Assembly: GCA_027422505.1 (NCBI GenBank)
Contig: JAPQWV010001372.1
Span: forward strand, 1 to 64,000
Reading direction: 5' to 3'
DNA: 64,000 nt
Source: Craterostigma plantagineum
Lineage: Eukaryota; Streptophyta; Magnoliopsida; Lamiales; Linderniaceae
The notes beneath the pieces were generated by a model. The model was not told the origin of the DNA. It ran no database searches and saw nothing but the letters and a program-made list of their open reading frames with translations. Positions 45,923-56,648 of the stretch are shown here, piece after piece. Both the position numbers and the translations under genes were made by a program. Numbering within the stretch: the stretch's first letter is position 1; every line of letters begins with the position of its first letter.

Positions 45923-47863
45923 GACTGATATTGATCATCAATGATTTCTTCTTTTCTTTTTTTTTTGGCTGCATGTAATGGAAGATGATGCATTAATTCT
46001 CTTTTCTTGTTTTGGGTTTTGCTGAAAACGTCGGAGTTGAGCAGTTGGTGGTTGTAATTGTTTTGGTGATAATATTTATGCCGTGCTTTAGTTGGATTTG
46101 ACCAAAATACCCCCGAGACGCGGTTGGTGTTATCTGTGGGCCGGATAGGGCTGTATCGTAATTGTAGTTGGTGTTTTAATTACGCTGTTTAGTTGTTAAG
46201 ACTTGGTCTCTATCAGTATTTATGTAGTTATTTTTTATCCTCAATGGATGAAGTATTGAAATGGCGTTTTCTTTCATTGGACGACGTGATAACATACTAC
46301 TAAGACAATATTATTTATGGTGGTTCAATAAATTATACGGTAGTTTCTGATTCTCCTTACGCATATGATTACTACGTTAAAGTCAGAAGGAAGAATCCAT
46401 CAATGAAAGACGTATTTCAACTTTTTTTTAAGTCATAGGTGGAAAGAGTCTTCATTTTACGTTAGAAGAAAAAGTCTTACTTTCTTTCGATATGTTTATT
46501 ATATGGGGTTTAAATAGGGAAAATGCGAGGAAATGATTTGATAAAAGCCCACAAGAAGATTTTTAAATTAAATTACAAAGTCAATGCCTCAATGGTAGCC
46601 ACCTAAATACATGGGTTCTAATTTACCAAAAATGCAATTTAAGATGAAGTGGTTGATGAGACAGACAGAACTACCATATCTTTGAATTTGATTTTATTTA
46701 TTTTATGATTTAGAAAAAGAAACTAAGTTAATGCGTTTAAGCCAAAATGTCAATATACTAATACCTTGAAATTGACACACGTACACGCCGAAGCAAAGTT
46801 TAAACGTTTCGTCGTTGCTTTTTTGATTTCTTTGACTTTTTCGGGTCAAAAGAACATTATAGTCGACATATATGCAGGGATTTTAGTTGGTGACATTTAT
46901 TAAACGTCTCATGCTACACGTTCATATCCATTTTTAGAGTATGACAAAAATTTAATAATCCCAATTCAATAATTTATTGTCGCTCGTTTCTATTAGCAAG
47001 CAAGTCTATACATTTATGGTCCTCCCTCATCCTCGACTATTTAGGGTGTCAACAACAATAACACATCATAATATTGTCACATCAGCTTTTCGCTATATTT
47101 TCCTAAATTTTATTCTATAACACTTTTATTCTACTTCTTCCACAATTATAACACTACTATAACACGGACCCACAACTATAAATAAATAATTTCTTTTTTC
47201 TTCTCCTTCATTCTCTCTCCTCCATAATATTTTAATATTCCTATAACACAGTGTCATAAATATGACACAATGTCATACCTATGACACATCCACAATGGTA
47301 GTGTGTCATATAAAATGCCAAATAAGCACATATGACACATATATAAACCACCATTGTGGTTACCCTTATGTATGTGTGTGTCGGACTAATAAATAATTGC
47401 ATTTGTGTGAGAACATGACAGTGCAGTTTTCAAACAAAGAGACATAAAGATCAAAAACCTTAATCGTTCACATTTGTGTGAAACGTTACATAGCTCGACT
47501 TTCATAAACAAAAGAATATTCGAAATTCGCTTAGTAGACATCCTACTACATATCTCTACTTATGAACTTCAAAACGTTTTGTAAACAAAATAACATTTGA
47601 CAATAATAAGTACTCCAAGTATGTGTTTGTTTCTCTTCTTCCCTTCATTTTCTCCACATCTGCTTCGTAGGCTTATCCAAAATTCATAAAACTTTTATTG
47701 ACTTTTTTCATGAAAGAATCTCAGTCATGAGTTTGGAAAAAAGATTGTGAGTCTAGAGATATAGGACGCTTGCTCCCTGGCTTTGTTTCAGCTCAAACCA
47801 CTTGTTATAGATTTATACATATGATTGAAAAATAGACATGCATGCAAATCCTCCGATATAGTA
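45923..47863. other. Spacer with formin promoter and MITE
   Basis: No gene is visible. The left part is upstream of the formin start; the right part is downstream of the peroxidase stop. A Harbinger/Tourist-like MITE lies at 47044-47365. The rest is AT-rich. Confidence 0.45.
47044..47365. mobile_element. Tourist/Harbinger-like MITE
   Basis: This 322-bp, non-coding, AT-rich element has imperfect terminal inverted repeats (GGGTGTCAACAAC at left, reverse complement of right end GGGTAACCACAATGG) and 3-bp TTA flanks at 47041-47043 and 47366-47368. TTA duplication and G-rich ends fit PIF/Harbinger MITEs. It contains many TGACAC/GTGTCA repeats, especially at 47250-47340. The ends are only partly matched, so the call is moderate. 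Confidence 0.5.
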
Positions 47864-48948
47864 TTAATTGGTCTGCATGGAATTGGTAGCATCACACCTC
47901 CTCCTTACGTCACCCTTGTTCCCCGTCTTCACGTTAAGAACGCTCACCTTCTCCATAGCCCTCGCAAAATCTACGAAAAACGCCTTCTCATTCTTCGCAT
48001 ACAAATCGACGAACGGTTTCGTCCTATAAGCCATGGCCTGATCGGTGGCCAACAGCCCAACTCCCCTCAGGAGGTTGACGTAATAACCGTTGTCGAACTT
48101 TCCTGGAGACATGGGGTCGTTGAAGGCCGATATCGTCGGATCTTCCGTGTAGTTTTCGCAGAGCTTCCTCAGACCGTGAGCGTACTTAGGGTTCATCGAG
48201 GGGTCGTATTCCGACGTCTTGCTGTAGTTGTATATCCTACTCGCAAATTCCGAGCAGTGGGAGAAGCCTATGGTGTGGGCCCCGGTTAGCGCAACCATTT
48301 CTTGGACGGTGAATCCCTTTGCTCTGAAGAGGTCGATGATCTGCGTCAGAGACATGCTGGGATTTGCGAGGTGGCCGTCCACGTCTGAAGAATGGGACTC
48401 GAAGCTGTCCTGACGTCCCAGACGGACTGGGTAGTAGGGCCCGCCAACGATCGTCACGAGGTCTCTGGTCGCCTCCGCCAGTATGTCGGAGCACGAGACT
48501 ATCCCCGGGCATTCCAGCTCGAGCTTCGTCTTCACGCGGATTATCACGTCGAACGCATCTCCAGGTAGGGCCTGCATGCATGCATGGAAATATCGTAACT
48601 TATTTGATAGTGACGTTATTTTTCGGTTTGAGAAAATATGGCGGGACGAGAACGAGCGTATAGAGACAAACACACAGTGATTGATGTTCCAGCATGAATA
48701 TAATCTAAGTGGGTGACAAAACCATCTTTGTTGGAGTGTCAAACTCAAGTCTCACGTCGGATAATTAGAAGAAGAATGTAGAGCTTCTCCTTAAAAACTT
48801 GTGGACTAACTCCATCTCTTGCTATTTGATTTTAAAAAAGAACGCAACACTTATATCGATTTGGGTTTGGGTTAGAATTGGATAAAAAAAAAAACGTTAC
48901 ACGTAATATTTGATTACAGAAAGGACTACTCAATGTTAATATACACGG

Positions 48949-48998
<50 letters not shown>

Positions 48999-49282
48999 AG
49001 GTTGATGGCGTTGTCACGTTCGGCTTTGTTAATGGAATTGGAGGAGATTAATAGAGAGGCGTCACAACCGCCTACGACGCAGTCATGGAAGAAGAGGCGG
49101 AGGGTTCCAGCGGCGGTGGTGGGGATGGACAATTGCTTGTCAAGAACGACTTGTTGTACGATGTCGGAGAATCTCGGGCAAGTCTTCTTGTAATAATCGA
49201 GGGTGAGTTTTGATTCTAACGAGGTGAAACATATTGTTAACACGAGGGGAATAATCATAAAAAACTTATTCGATGATCCCAT
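47864..49282 (-). CDS. Class III secretory peroxidase
   Basis: Class III peroxidases are secreted heme enzymes acting in cell-wall crosslinking, lignin and defence. Two exons fit (49282-48998 and 48571-47864), giving 330 aa in a clean frame. The start MGSSNKFF opens a signal peptide (MIIPLVLTICFTSLES). The distal heme site is RLFFHDC, with Arg62 and His66, followed by GGCDASLL. The substrate-site region is PGIVSCSDILAEATRD. The proximal histidine motif is MVALTGAHTIGFSHC. Later come FDNGYYVNLLRGVGLLATD, FVDLYAKNEKAFFVDFARAM and the C-terminal RRRCDATN. Eight conserved cysteines are expected and most are visible. It resembles the Arabidopsis PER31/PER65 group, with one intron where many have three. 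The intron's GT donor (48997) is the first unit of a TA microsatellite. Confidence 0.93.
48953..48997. repeat. TA microsatellite at peroxidase splice donor
   Basis: An (AT)n run of about 45 bp fills the intron start of the peroxidase gene. On the coding strand the intron begins GTATATATAT, so the donor dinucleotide belongs to the repeat. Length changes may alter splicing, though the GT itself is kept. Confidence 0.9.
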
Positions 49283-50313
49283 TTTACGTTGTAAGCAACG
49301 ACGAGGGATAAAAAAAAAATACTTCTTCATTTGTTTGTTATCGTGGAATTCTCTAATATGTGTAATAATGGAGGCGAGGGATTGAAGGGAAAGAGGAGAT
49401 TATTTGCATGGTCAATTCCCGAGTTTGTCGCCTTGACACTTGAATTTATTTATTTTATTTTGCTTTTTCGACATTTTTTATCACCATTAAGCCTATAAAA
49501 TGGTTCGGTGTGTATAAACAACAATATCACTATATATATTATAAGGAGGGAGTCGAGATACATTGTTGGAAGCATAGTTCATTGCAATATTGCCTATACT
49601 TGTGATTATTGGGTGTTGGGTGTAATGGTCAGTACAGAGAATTCGAATTTGTTATAATCTGATCTGGATTATGATATCATATATATCATCTGACAATATT
49701 CTGTTAAGAGGATAAGACACGGTTTTCAAGCATTTTCTGAAAGTTCTTTATTGTCGTGTTATCAGATATATAAGATATGACTCTTCATTAATATTTCTGT
49801 AAATTATATCGTTTCGCAAGTTAGGTTTAATAAACTTGAGATCAAATGATCCTCTATCCAGAAAACTTTTACTTGTGGGCTTTGAAGACGTGTTTGAGCC
49901 CAAGAAGATATAAAATATTTTAATTATTGTGTTTGTGTATACATATAAAATGAACCTTCCAACACAACCCCTCACCTCATAATTTGATATTAATACTTTG
50001 AACTTCTTCTTAAATGTTGACTTGTTTTTATCGTACTTAAACTAATTATTATAATTTGATTTGATCTCACGCGTTGTTTTGGAGTTAATATGCAAGGATA
50101 AATTGGTAAAATAAGATCCCATTAATTGAGAACAAAAAAAGAAATAGAAATATGACAAATCTATCAATATATCCAACGCCTAGCAGCACTGCAGTCAGTC
50201 CTATCTTCTTCTTCTTCTTCACACACCACCTCCATTTCCCGGCCAAATCTCTGAATGCAAAAAAAAAAACACTGTATCAGTAGTCGATTGATTGTCTGTT
50301 CGACGCTGCTGAC
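49283..50313. promoter_or_regulatory. Divergent upstream region of peroxidase and CYCD1
   Basis: This 1.03-kb region separates the two start codons and must hold both promoters. No gene is visible. A TATATATATTATAA stretch lies near 49531-49545 on the peroxidase side. An E2F-like site lies near the CYCD1 start. Confidence 0.45.
50235..50242 (+). promoter_or_regulatory. Candidate E2F site in CYCD1 leader/promoter
   Basis: TTTCCCGG fits the relaxed E2F consensus WTTSSCSS, though not the strict TTTSSCGC. It lies 72-79 bp upstream of the CYCD1 start codon. E2F control of a cyclin gene is plausible, but the match alone is weak. Confidence 0.25.
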
Positions 50314-52172
50314 ATGTCACTGTCGTGCTCCGACCACTTCTCCGATCTCATCTGCACGGAGGACTCCTCCACCGTATTCTCCATCTACGGCGGCGCTGAA
50401 TCGCAGGAATATTCTTCCGACGACTTCCAATCTTGTCCGTCCGATTTATTAGATGAGGCCATCGCCGGACTATTGGAAGACGAGGTCGCCGGAGTCGTCA
50501 ACATCACATCTCGCCAATCGCCCACCACCATGATTGACCCTTCTCTCAGAGCCCAATCTATTGCATGGATTCTCAAGGTATCTATGAATTTCCCTAAAAA
50601 CATACGAGCGAGGAAGAAGTCAGAGATGTTCAACGGAGACAAGCTTGACTGATGAGGTGTTTTTTTGCAGGTCAATGGTTACTATGGTTTCCAGCCACTA
50701 ACGGCGTATCTTGCCGTTAACTACTTTGATCGCTTTCTCTGCCACTATTACTTGCCGCCGGTAAATCTGCCGCCAATAAACATTTTCCGTCGTCAATACC
50801 TACGACAACATAATAAACGCTTCATTTTTTTTTTGGGGAGTCGATATTATTTTAATTTTTTTATGAATACTTAGATTTATTGAAATCAATATTTTCTACG
50901 AAAAACTGACTAGTCATGCTTGATGTCGTGGCCCTGTATGCTATTTATTTATGACTCTGCCTAAAAGATACATATGCTTTTATCATTTTTGGTATTAAAT
51001 TATCTATGTACATTACATGTGTACGTTCCTCGTCTACCCACTAACTAAATTTCCGTTTGAATAAATGCGATGTTTAATCTTATGCCATGGAGTCTCTATG
51101 ATATAATAAATGCTTAATGCTAATATTCGTTCTTCACATAATATATTTCTATTAATTTCAGAAATTGTATGGATGGCCATTGCAATTATTGTCGGTTGCT
51201 TGCTTGTCATTAGCTGCTAAAATGGAGGAGCCTCTCGTTCCTTCTCTTTTGGACCTTCAGGTAATAAGTATACTTTTTTTTATTTATTTAGAGGGTTCTC
51301 CAATTATTAATTCGATAAAAAAAAGTTAATGATTAACAGATGGACGAGGAGAAGTTTATCTTCGAACCAAGAAATGTACAAAAAATGGAGCTTCTTGTGC
51401 TGAGGGTGTTGGATTGGAGACTTAGATGCATTTCGCCATTTTGTTATTTAAGTTATTTTGCTGCCAAGATCGACACTTCTGGCATTTACAATGGGTTTCT
51501 AATATCAAGCGCGAAAGATATTATTCTCTCAACAATCCAAGGTATCGAATATAAATGTGTAATTAAGCATGCGCACATAGTCTTATACATTATATACTTT
51601 CAGTGAAGTATTTGTAGCATAGTTGCATGCAAATGTCAGATGTATGTGCAGAGGACACAGATGAAGTTACTTTCAAGATAAAATTAATATTTGCATTGAC
51701 TTACGATTATGAATTGACAGAGAGCAGCAGCTTCATTGAGCACAGACCATCATGTATCGCTGCTTCATCAATACTTTGTGCAGCAAATAATCTGCCCAAA
51801 AACTTGCCTTCCATCACTGCTCAGCATGCACAGAAATGGGCTGCTAATGGTCTTCACAAGGTCAGAACAGATAGAAGATTCATTTTTATTATTATTATTA
51901 TTATAATCAAATTATTTAAATATGTGCAGGATAGTATCATGAGTTGCTATGAAATAATCGAGGAAATCACGATAAAAAATAAACCTCCCAGCAAGAATAA
52001 TAAGCAACCAAAGGTTGTTGTCCGAGTCATGGCTGCTAGGGCTAATGATAATAGTGCTGATGATACATCTTCGTCCACGTCATCCTCGACGTCACCGCCT
52101 TATTGTAAGAGAAGAAAACTAAATAGTAATCACCCGTTGGAAAGTCACGACGAGACGATTTCCGATAATTAA
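50314..52172 (+). CDS. CYCD1: D-type cyclin, CYCD1 group
   Basis: D-type cyclins bind CDKA and, through an LxCxE motif, the retinoblastoma-related protein, to drive G1/S entry. Six exons fit: 50314-50577, 50671-50760, 51162-51260, 51340-51541, 51721-51860 and 51930-52172. They total 1,038 nt (345 aa) in one clean frame. The LxCxE motif is LICTE at residues 12-16. The cyclin N-box reads RAQSIAWILKVNGYYGFQPL, AYLAVNYFDRFL and LSVACLSLAAKMEEPLVPSL. The C domain has MELLVLRVLDWRLRCISPFC. The tail is serine-rich and ends in a basic patch (CKRRKL), a likely nuclear signal. Layout and length match plant CYCD1. It faces away from the peroxidase and is followed ~1.5 kb later by a nested transposon. 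Confidence 0.92.
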
Positions 52173-52457
52173 CATTAAGATGGAATCTTATCAAGAAATC
52201 TATCATGGTGGTCCAATTTTTCTTTTAATCTCATTAGGGTAATGAGATTAAAAAGAGGAATAAATAATACACGAGTAATGATGTGTATTTACAAATACTT
52301 TCTGATAGATAGAGAGGTTGGGATATTTTTATAATGTTGGTGACCCGCTAATGGTGGTGGGCACGCTTCGGCCAATAGCAGCATATGACTACTACTGGCT
52401 TTGCAGATTCCCAAGGGAAAATGGGATCTAATCTTGGTACATATTTTATTTTTACTA

Positions 52458-52501
<44 letters not shown>

Positions 52502-53657
52502 AAGAGTGTGTGTGTGTGTGTGTGTATCATGGAGTATGATATTGCATGAGATGGGAAGTGATTGGAATTCAAAGGTTGTAATGATGGTAGCCAAGTCGAA
52601 GGGAGAGTGCGAGACCTATTATAGCTCCATTCCATAAACGCTATTATAAGGGGTTTTTGATTGTCAAGTGTGAATGTGTGCTTTTTTGGCGGAATATTAT
52701 ATGTAGCCATTTCGTTTTTTTACTTTTTAATAAATTGAGAGAGAATCTCAAGTGTCGATCGATTGTAGTGCGTGTCATGGATATACGCACGTGAAATTCT
52801 TTTCTTTTTTATTATTTGTTTGGTAAGTTTTTCCCTCGAAAGAGAGGTAAAAAAATCTACAAAAATTGGTCTTTGGGGCCTTTCTTTCCTTTTTCTCATT
52901 TATTTTTGTAATGCGGTGTTGTATTTGTATTTTCCATATAATACAAAAAGAAATAAAAGATCTACATATTATGCTTTGAATTTCTCGTATTCTTTGTCCC
53001 ACCGTAGACCAGCCCCATTTCTGTTATGCAGGGTCTGTACAACGCATGTGATTGACAATGAAGATTTTGTAGCTTTGCAATTTGTTTTATTAATAAAGAA
53101 CATAAACTACTTTTTCCTTTTTCTTTTTATTTGTTGGATAATATATTCCGATATTAACATTAGTCGGTCCCTCTCTAGCATTAAAAGATGATCGATGAGA
53201 AAATATCGATGACTACGACATCTTAACTCGCGATGACCCATTCGACGATGTGTCACTGATTTCTAAATGTCCATATAATAAATCCAACACAAGAAAACGT
53301 AGTCACTCGAATTAATTATTTTATTTGCATAATTTAGGAACATAAGCAAGCATTCAAATCAAAACGAGATGGAGACAAGGTCAATGGTCACTTAATACAT
53401 CCTTCTATCAAAGTTGTCTTAGTCAAATATGGACTAATCATACTACGTCTACGTTGGTTACTCATATTTAACTTATTCCTTGTGAAATAAAACATAGGTC
53501 GAGGGATTAATAAAGGTACGAATGTAGGATATATTTTCGGACAGTACTTCCCTAATTGATGCTTATTTATTCGTATCTTATTATTATTTTTAATCAATAT
53601 TCCACATCAAACAGCTAATACCGTGGAGTGGACCTTCTTGGTAGTACATATTATCAA
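52173..53657. other. CYCD1 3' flank with microsatellites
   Basis: No gene is supported. A compound microsatellite lies at 52461-52525. Open frames here are hydrophobic or repeat-derived. The region ends at the fold-back transposon's 9-bp target duplication (53649-53657). Confidence 0.45.
52461..52525. repeat. Compound AT/AG/GT microsatellite
   Basis: Three dinucleotide tracts follow one another: (AT)n, (AG)n, then (TG)n after AAAGAG. They lie ~290 bp downstream of the CYCD1 stop and create artefactual open frames on both strands. Confidence 0.92.
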
Positions 53658-53741
53658 GAGTTAATTTCGTTTCAGCCCCACATAAGCAAGTTTCGTTTGG
53701 ATTCAGCCCCTGTCAGAAAAAGCAATTAGTTTTAAGGACCC

Positions 53742-54538
53742 TGTTGATGTTGAGCTTTCAACTGAAACAATGTTGGGGTAACATTCTAGTCAACATCTGT
53801 TGGCCGAGAATGTTCCCGTTCTCAGTTTTATCTTTCATGCCCAAAACTAATTTTATTGATGACGTGGCATTTTTCTAGTATTGTGCTGGTTATGGATAAA
53901 AGTTAGAATGGATCAAACCGTGTGGAAAGAGTGTGGATAAGCTAGAGCAAAAATAGGAAGAGTGCATACTAAAAATAGGAGACTTGGAGCTCAAGTGAAG
54001 ACCAAGCCTTTGGAGCTGACCAAGTCGAGCCCCAACAGTCACTAACGGACCAAATACTCATAGTGGATGTTAGTGGACGTTGAGGGCAGTTACTAAGTCA
54101 TTGGAGAAGTCCTTAAGAAGTCGAAGACGTATAAATAGCGAGGGGACTTCACCATTTTCAAGTGGCGCACTGACGAGGAACACGAGCGAAAATCAGAGCA
54201 ATTTGAGCGAGAGTTATTTTCTTGAAAGAGCTTTCTTTTTAGTCTAGTGGTTGCTGAATTCTTTATTGATTCGTAGGTTTTGGCTAGACTAGTTTTTGAC
54301 TATCCTTTTCGATAGTTTTTGTAATCCATCTTTCTAGTGGATTTTTACCCTTCGGGTCTCGCAGCAAGTTATTTGACTTGCTGCACAAAACATCGTGTGT
54401 GTTCGCTTCGTTTTTATCACTAAGTTTCTATCATTTCCGCTGTGCTTTAAAAGTGAGTTCGAGTGTTAACTCAACATCACGTCCAACATCAGTTGATCAC
54501 TTAGCGATTTTTATCCATTGTGTACGGGACCGCCTTCA
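53742..54538 (+). repeat. 5' LTR of the Copia element
   Basis: 797 bp, TGTTGATGTTG...CCGCCTTCA. A TATA-like TATAAATAGC at ~54130-54139 is a likely start signal within the LTR. Matches the 3' LTR except for one base in a T run near 54320. Confidence 0.95.
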
Positions 54539-54541
54539 AAG

Positions 54542-54553
54542 TGGTATCAGAGC
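54542..54553 (+). other. Primer-binding site (initiator Met-tRNA)
   Basis: TGGTATCAGAGC, the usual plant retrotransposon site complementary to the 3' end of initiator methionine tRNA, begins 3 bp after the 5' LTR. Confidence 0.93.
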
Positions 54554-54591
54554 CTACGCTTGACGTTACTAAGCGCTGAAGATCCTCTACA

Positions 54592-55271
54592 ATGGATGGT
54601 ACAAGCTCAAACTATCTCGGCAAGGTTCCAGTGTTAGACGGTTCCAATTATGCTTATTGGAAAGTTCGCGTGCGCCAATGCATAAAGTCGATAAATACTG
54701 GTGCTTGGGACGCTATTATCAATGGTTATTCATCACCGAAATCTGGTCCGGACGCTGATGAAGAAGTCGTTGACAAGCCGGTTGAAGAGTGGACGTGTTG
54801 TAGAGCGAAGCGCGGCCGAGTTCAACGACAAAGCCCTTAACGCCATCTTCTCTTCGGTGGACTTTTTATGTTCAAGATTATTCAGAATTGTACGACGGCA
54901 AAGAACGCATGGGACCTACTCCAGAGGTACTGTGAAGGCGACACAAGTGTGCGAGAAACCAAACTACGTCTCCTCCTTAATCAGTTTGAGAACATCAGAA
55001 TGAAGGAAGACGATGACATCACGACGTACTTTGGAAAGCTCTTGACCATCTCCAGCGAGTGTGCCAGCCTAGGAGATCCTTTGTCAAACAAGGTATTAAA
55101 TTCTAAAGCAATTCGTACACTAACTGAAAATTTTAATATGAAGGTATCAGCGATCGAGGAGTCGCACAACCTAGCCACCATGGACTTCAACGTCTTGATG
55201 AACATCTTGAAGAACTTCGAAACCAACCTTGAAGTCAAAAGAGGGCCGCATGTGGTAAGAGTCTCGCACTG
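54592..55271 (+). pseudogene. Copia Gag region, frameshifted
   Basis: The start reads MDGTSSNYLGKVPVLDGSNY and AYWKVRVRQCIKSIN, the usual Copia Gag (UBN2-type) opening. The frame slips near 54800-54860 and continues from 54868 (MFKIIQNCTTAKNAWDLLQR, RETKLRLLLNQFENIRMKED). It slips again near 55260 into the frame of the next open reading frame. Gag normally coats the retrotransposon RNA in virus-like particles. Broken as read here. Confidence 0.85.
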
Positions 55272-56648
55272 GTGAGCCAGCCATCCAAGGATCTGACTGA
55301 GGTTGACCCCAATAACGAAGAGGACATGGCCATGATCGAGAAGAAATTTACAAAGTACTTCATGAAGAGGAATGTTGAACCAAATGTTGGCCCAACATTC
55401 CAGAAAGGCCAGAATGCAAAGAAATCAACATGTGCTCCTCCGTTCTACAAACGCAACCAAATGGAGAAAAGGAATACCAGTTGGGAATCTGTGCGATGCC
55501 ATGCGTGCTCGGGTTGGGGCCATTATGCCAACGACTGTGCAAACACTCTTCGCAAGCGTGGTAAAGCACTTTGGGTCGATCTCTCCGATGATGAAGAGGA
55601 AGAACAGTGTGCAAAGGAGACTAAGCAATCATCAGTGACCATTCAATCCTTCTTGGACAACGAAGAAGACGAAGATCATCATATCGCCTTCACTGCGGTA
55701 ACTGATGTTGAGCCAACATTGGACTCAACATCTGCGAAATTAATTAGTTTCGATTATGATGACTCAAACTGTGTTGATGGGTATTTGAGTTCTGATGATG
55801 CAGGAATAGTAACTAATGTTCGTGATGATGTCCAGACTGAGGATGCCTTCAAACAGCTTTTGACCGAATATGCGAAGAACACAGTGAAAAAGTTCGAGTT
55901 GGACACGGTAAAGGTAATGAAAACGCTCATGGGGTCTACGCAAAAGGTAAGTAAAGACGATGTTGGGCAGAAGGTTGACCCAACTTTGAATCGATCCATG
56001 ATAGGCAATCTATTATACCTTTCTGTTAGTAGACCTGACATAATGTATAGTGTATGCATATGTGCTAAATATCAATCTGAACCTAAAGTGACACATCTTA
56101 ATGCTGTTAAGGGAATACTTTGTTATGTGAGTGGATCGTGTAGCTTAGGACTATGGTTCTCCAAAGATACTAATTTGAGTCTTGTAGGCTATAGCGATGC
56201 TGACTGGGCAGGTGACGAAGATGACCACAAGAGTACAAGTGGTGGCTGTTTCTTCCTAGGTAATAACTTGGTTGCATGGTATAGTAAGAAACAAAACTGT
56301 AAGTCTTTATCTACTGCTGAGTCGAAATATGTTGCGGCGGGTAGTTGTTGCACGCAATTATTGTGGTTGAATAGCATGTTATGTGACTATGGGTTAGAGT
56401 GTGAATCTGTACTTATTTATTGTGATAACCTTAGTGCCATTAACATCTCTAGGAACCCCATCCGACATTCTCGTACAAAGCATATAGATATTAGGCATCA
56501 TTTTTTGAGAGATATGGTCGAAAAAGAGTTAGTTCGCATTGAGCATATAGACACTAAGAATCAGTTAGCAGACATTTTTACGAAAGCATTGGATTCTGAA
56601 AGGTTCTCGGACCTGAAGAAATCCATAGGTTTGCACATGTTAGTTTAA
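55272..56648 (+). CDS. Copia Gag-knuckle/RNase H fusion frame
   Basis: This 458-codon open frame starts in the rear of Gag, with the CCHC zinc knuckle CHACSGWGHYANDC (55496-55537). It passes through an acidic stretch and then, near 55870-55930, runs straight into the end of a Copia reverse transcriptase (KKFELDTVKVMKTLMG, MIGNLLYLSVSRPDIMY). A complete RNase H follows (GYSDADWAGDEDDHKSTSGG, LSTAESKYVAAGSCCTQLLW, HIDIRHHFLRDMV, TKNQLADIFTKAL). Protease, integrase and the RT catalytic core are missing, deleted without breaking the frame. The element therefore depends on a complete relative to move. Confidence 0.9.
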   Translation: MSQPSKDLTEVDPNNEEDMAMIEKKFTKYFMKRNVEPNVGPTFQKGQNAKKSTCAPPFYKRNQMEKRNTSWESVRCHACSGWGHYANDCANTLRKRGKALWVDLSDDEEEEQCAKETKQSSVTIQSFLDNEEDEDHHIAFTAVTDVEPTLDSTSAKLISFDYDDSNCVDGYLSSDDAGIVTNVRDDVQTEDAFKQLLTEYAKNTVKKFELDTVKVMKTLMGSTQKVSKDDVGQKVDPTLNRSMIGNLLYLSVSRPDIMYSVCICAKYQSEPKVTHLNAVKGILCYVSGSCSLGLWFSKDTNLSLVGYSDADWAGDEDDHKSTSGGCFFLGNNLVAWYSKKQNCKSLSTAESKYVAAGSCCTQLLWLNSMLCDYGLECESVLIYCDNLSAINISRNPIRHSRTKHIDIRHHFLRDMVEKELVRIEHIDTKNQLADIFTKALDSERFSDLKKSIGLHMLV

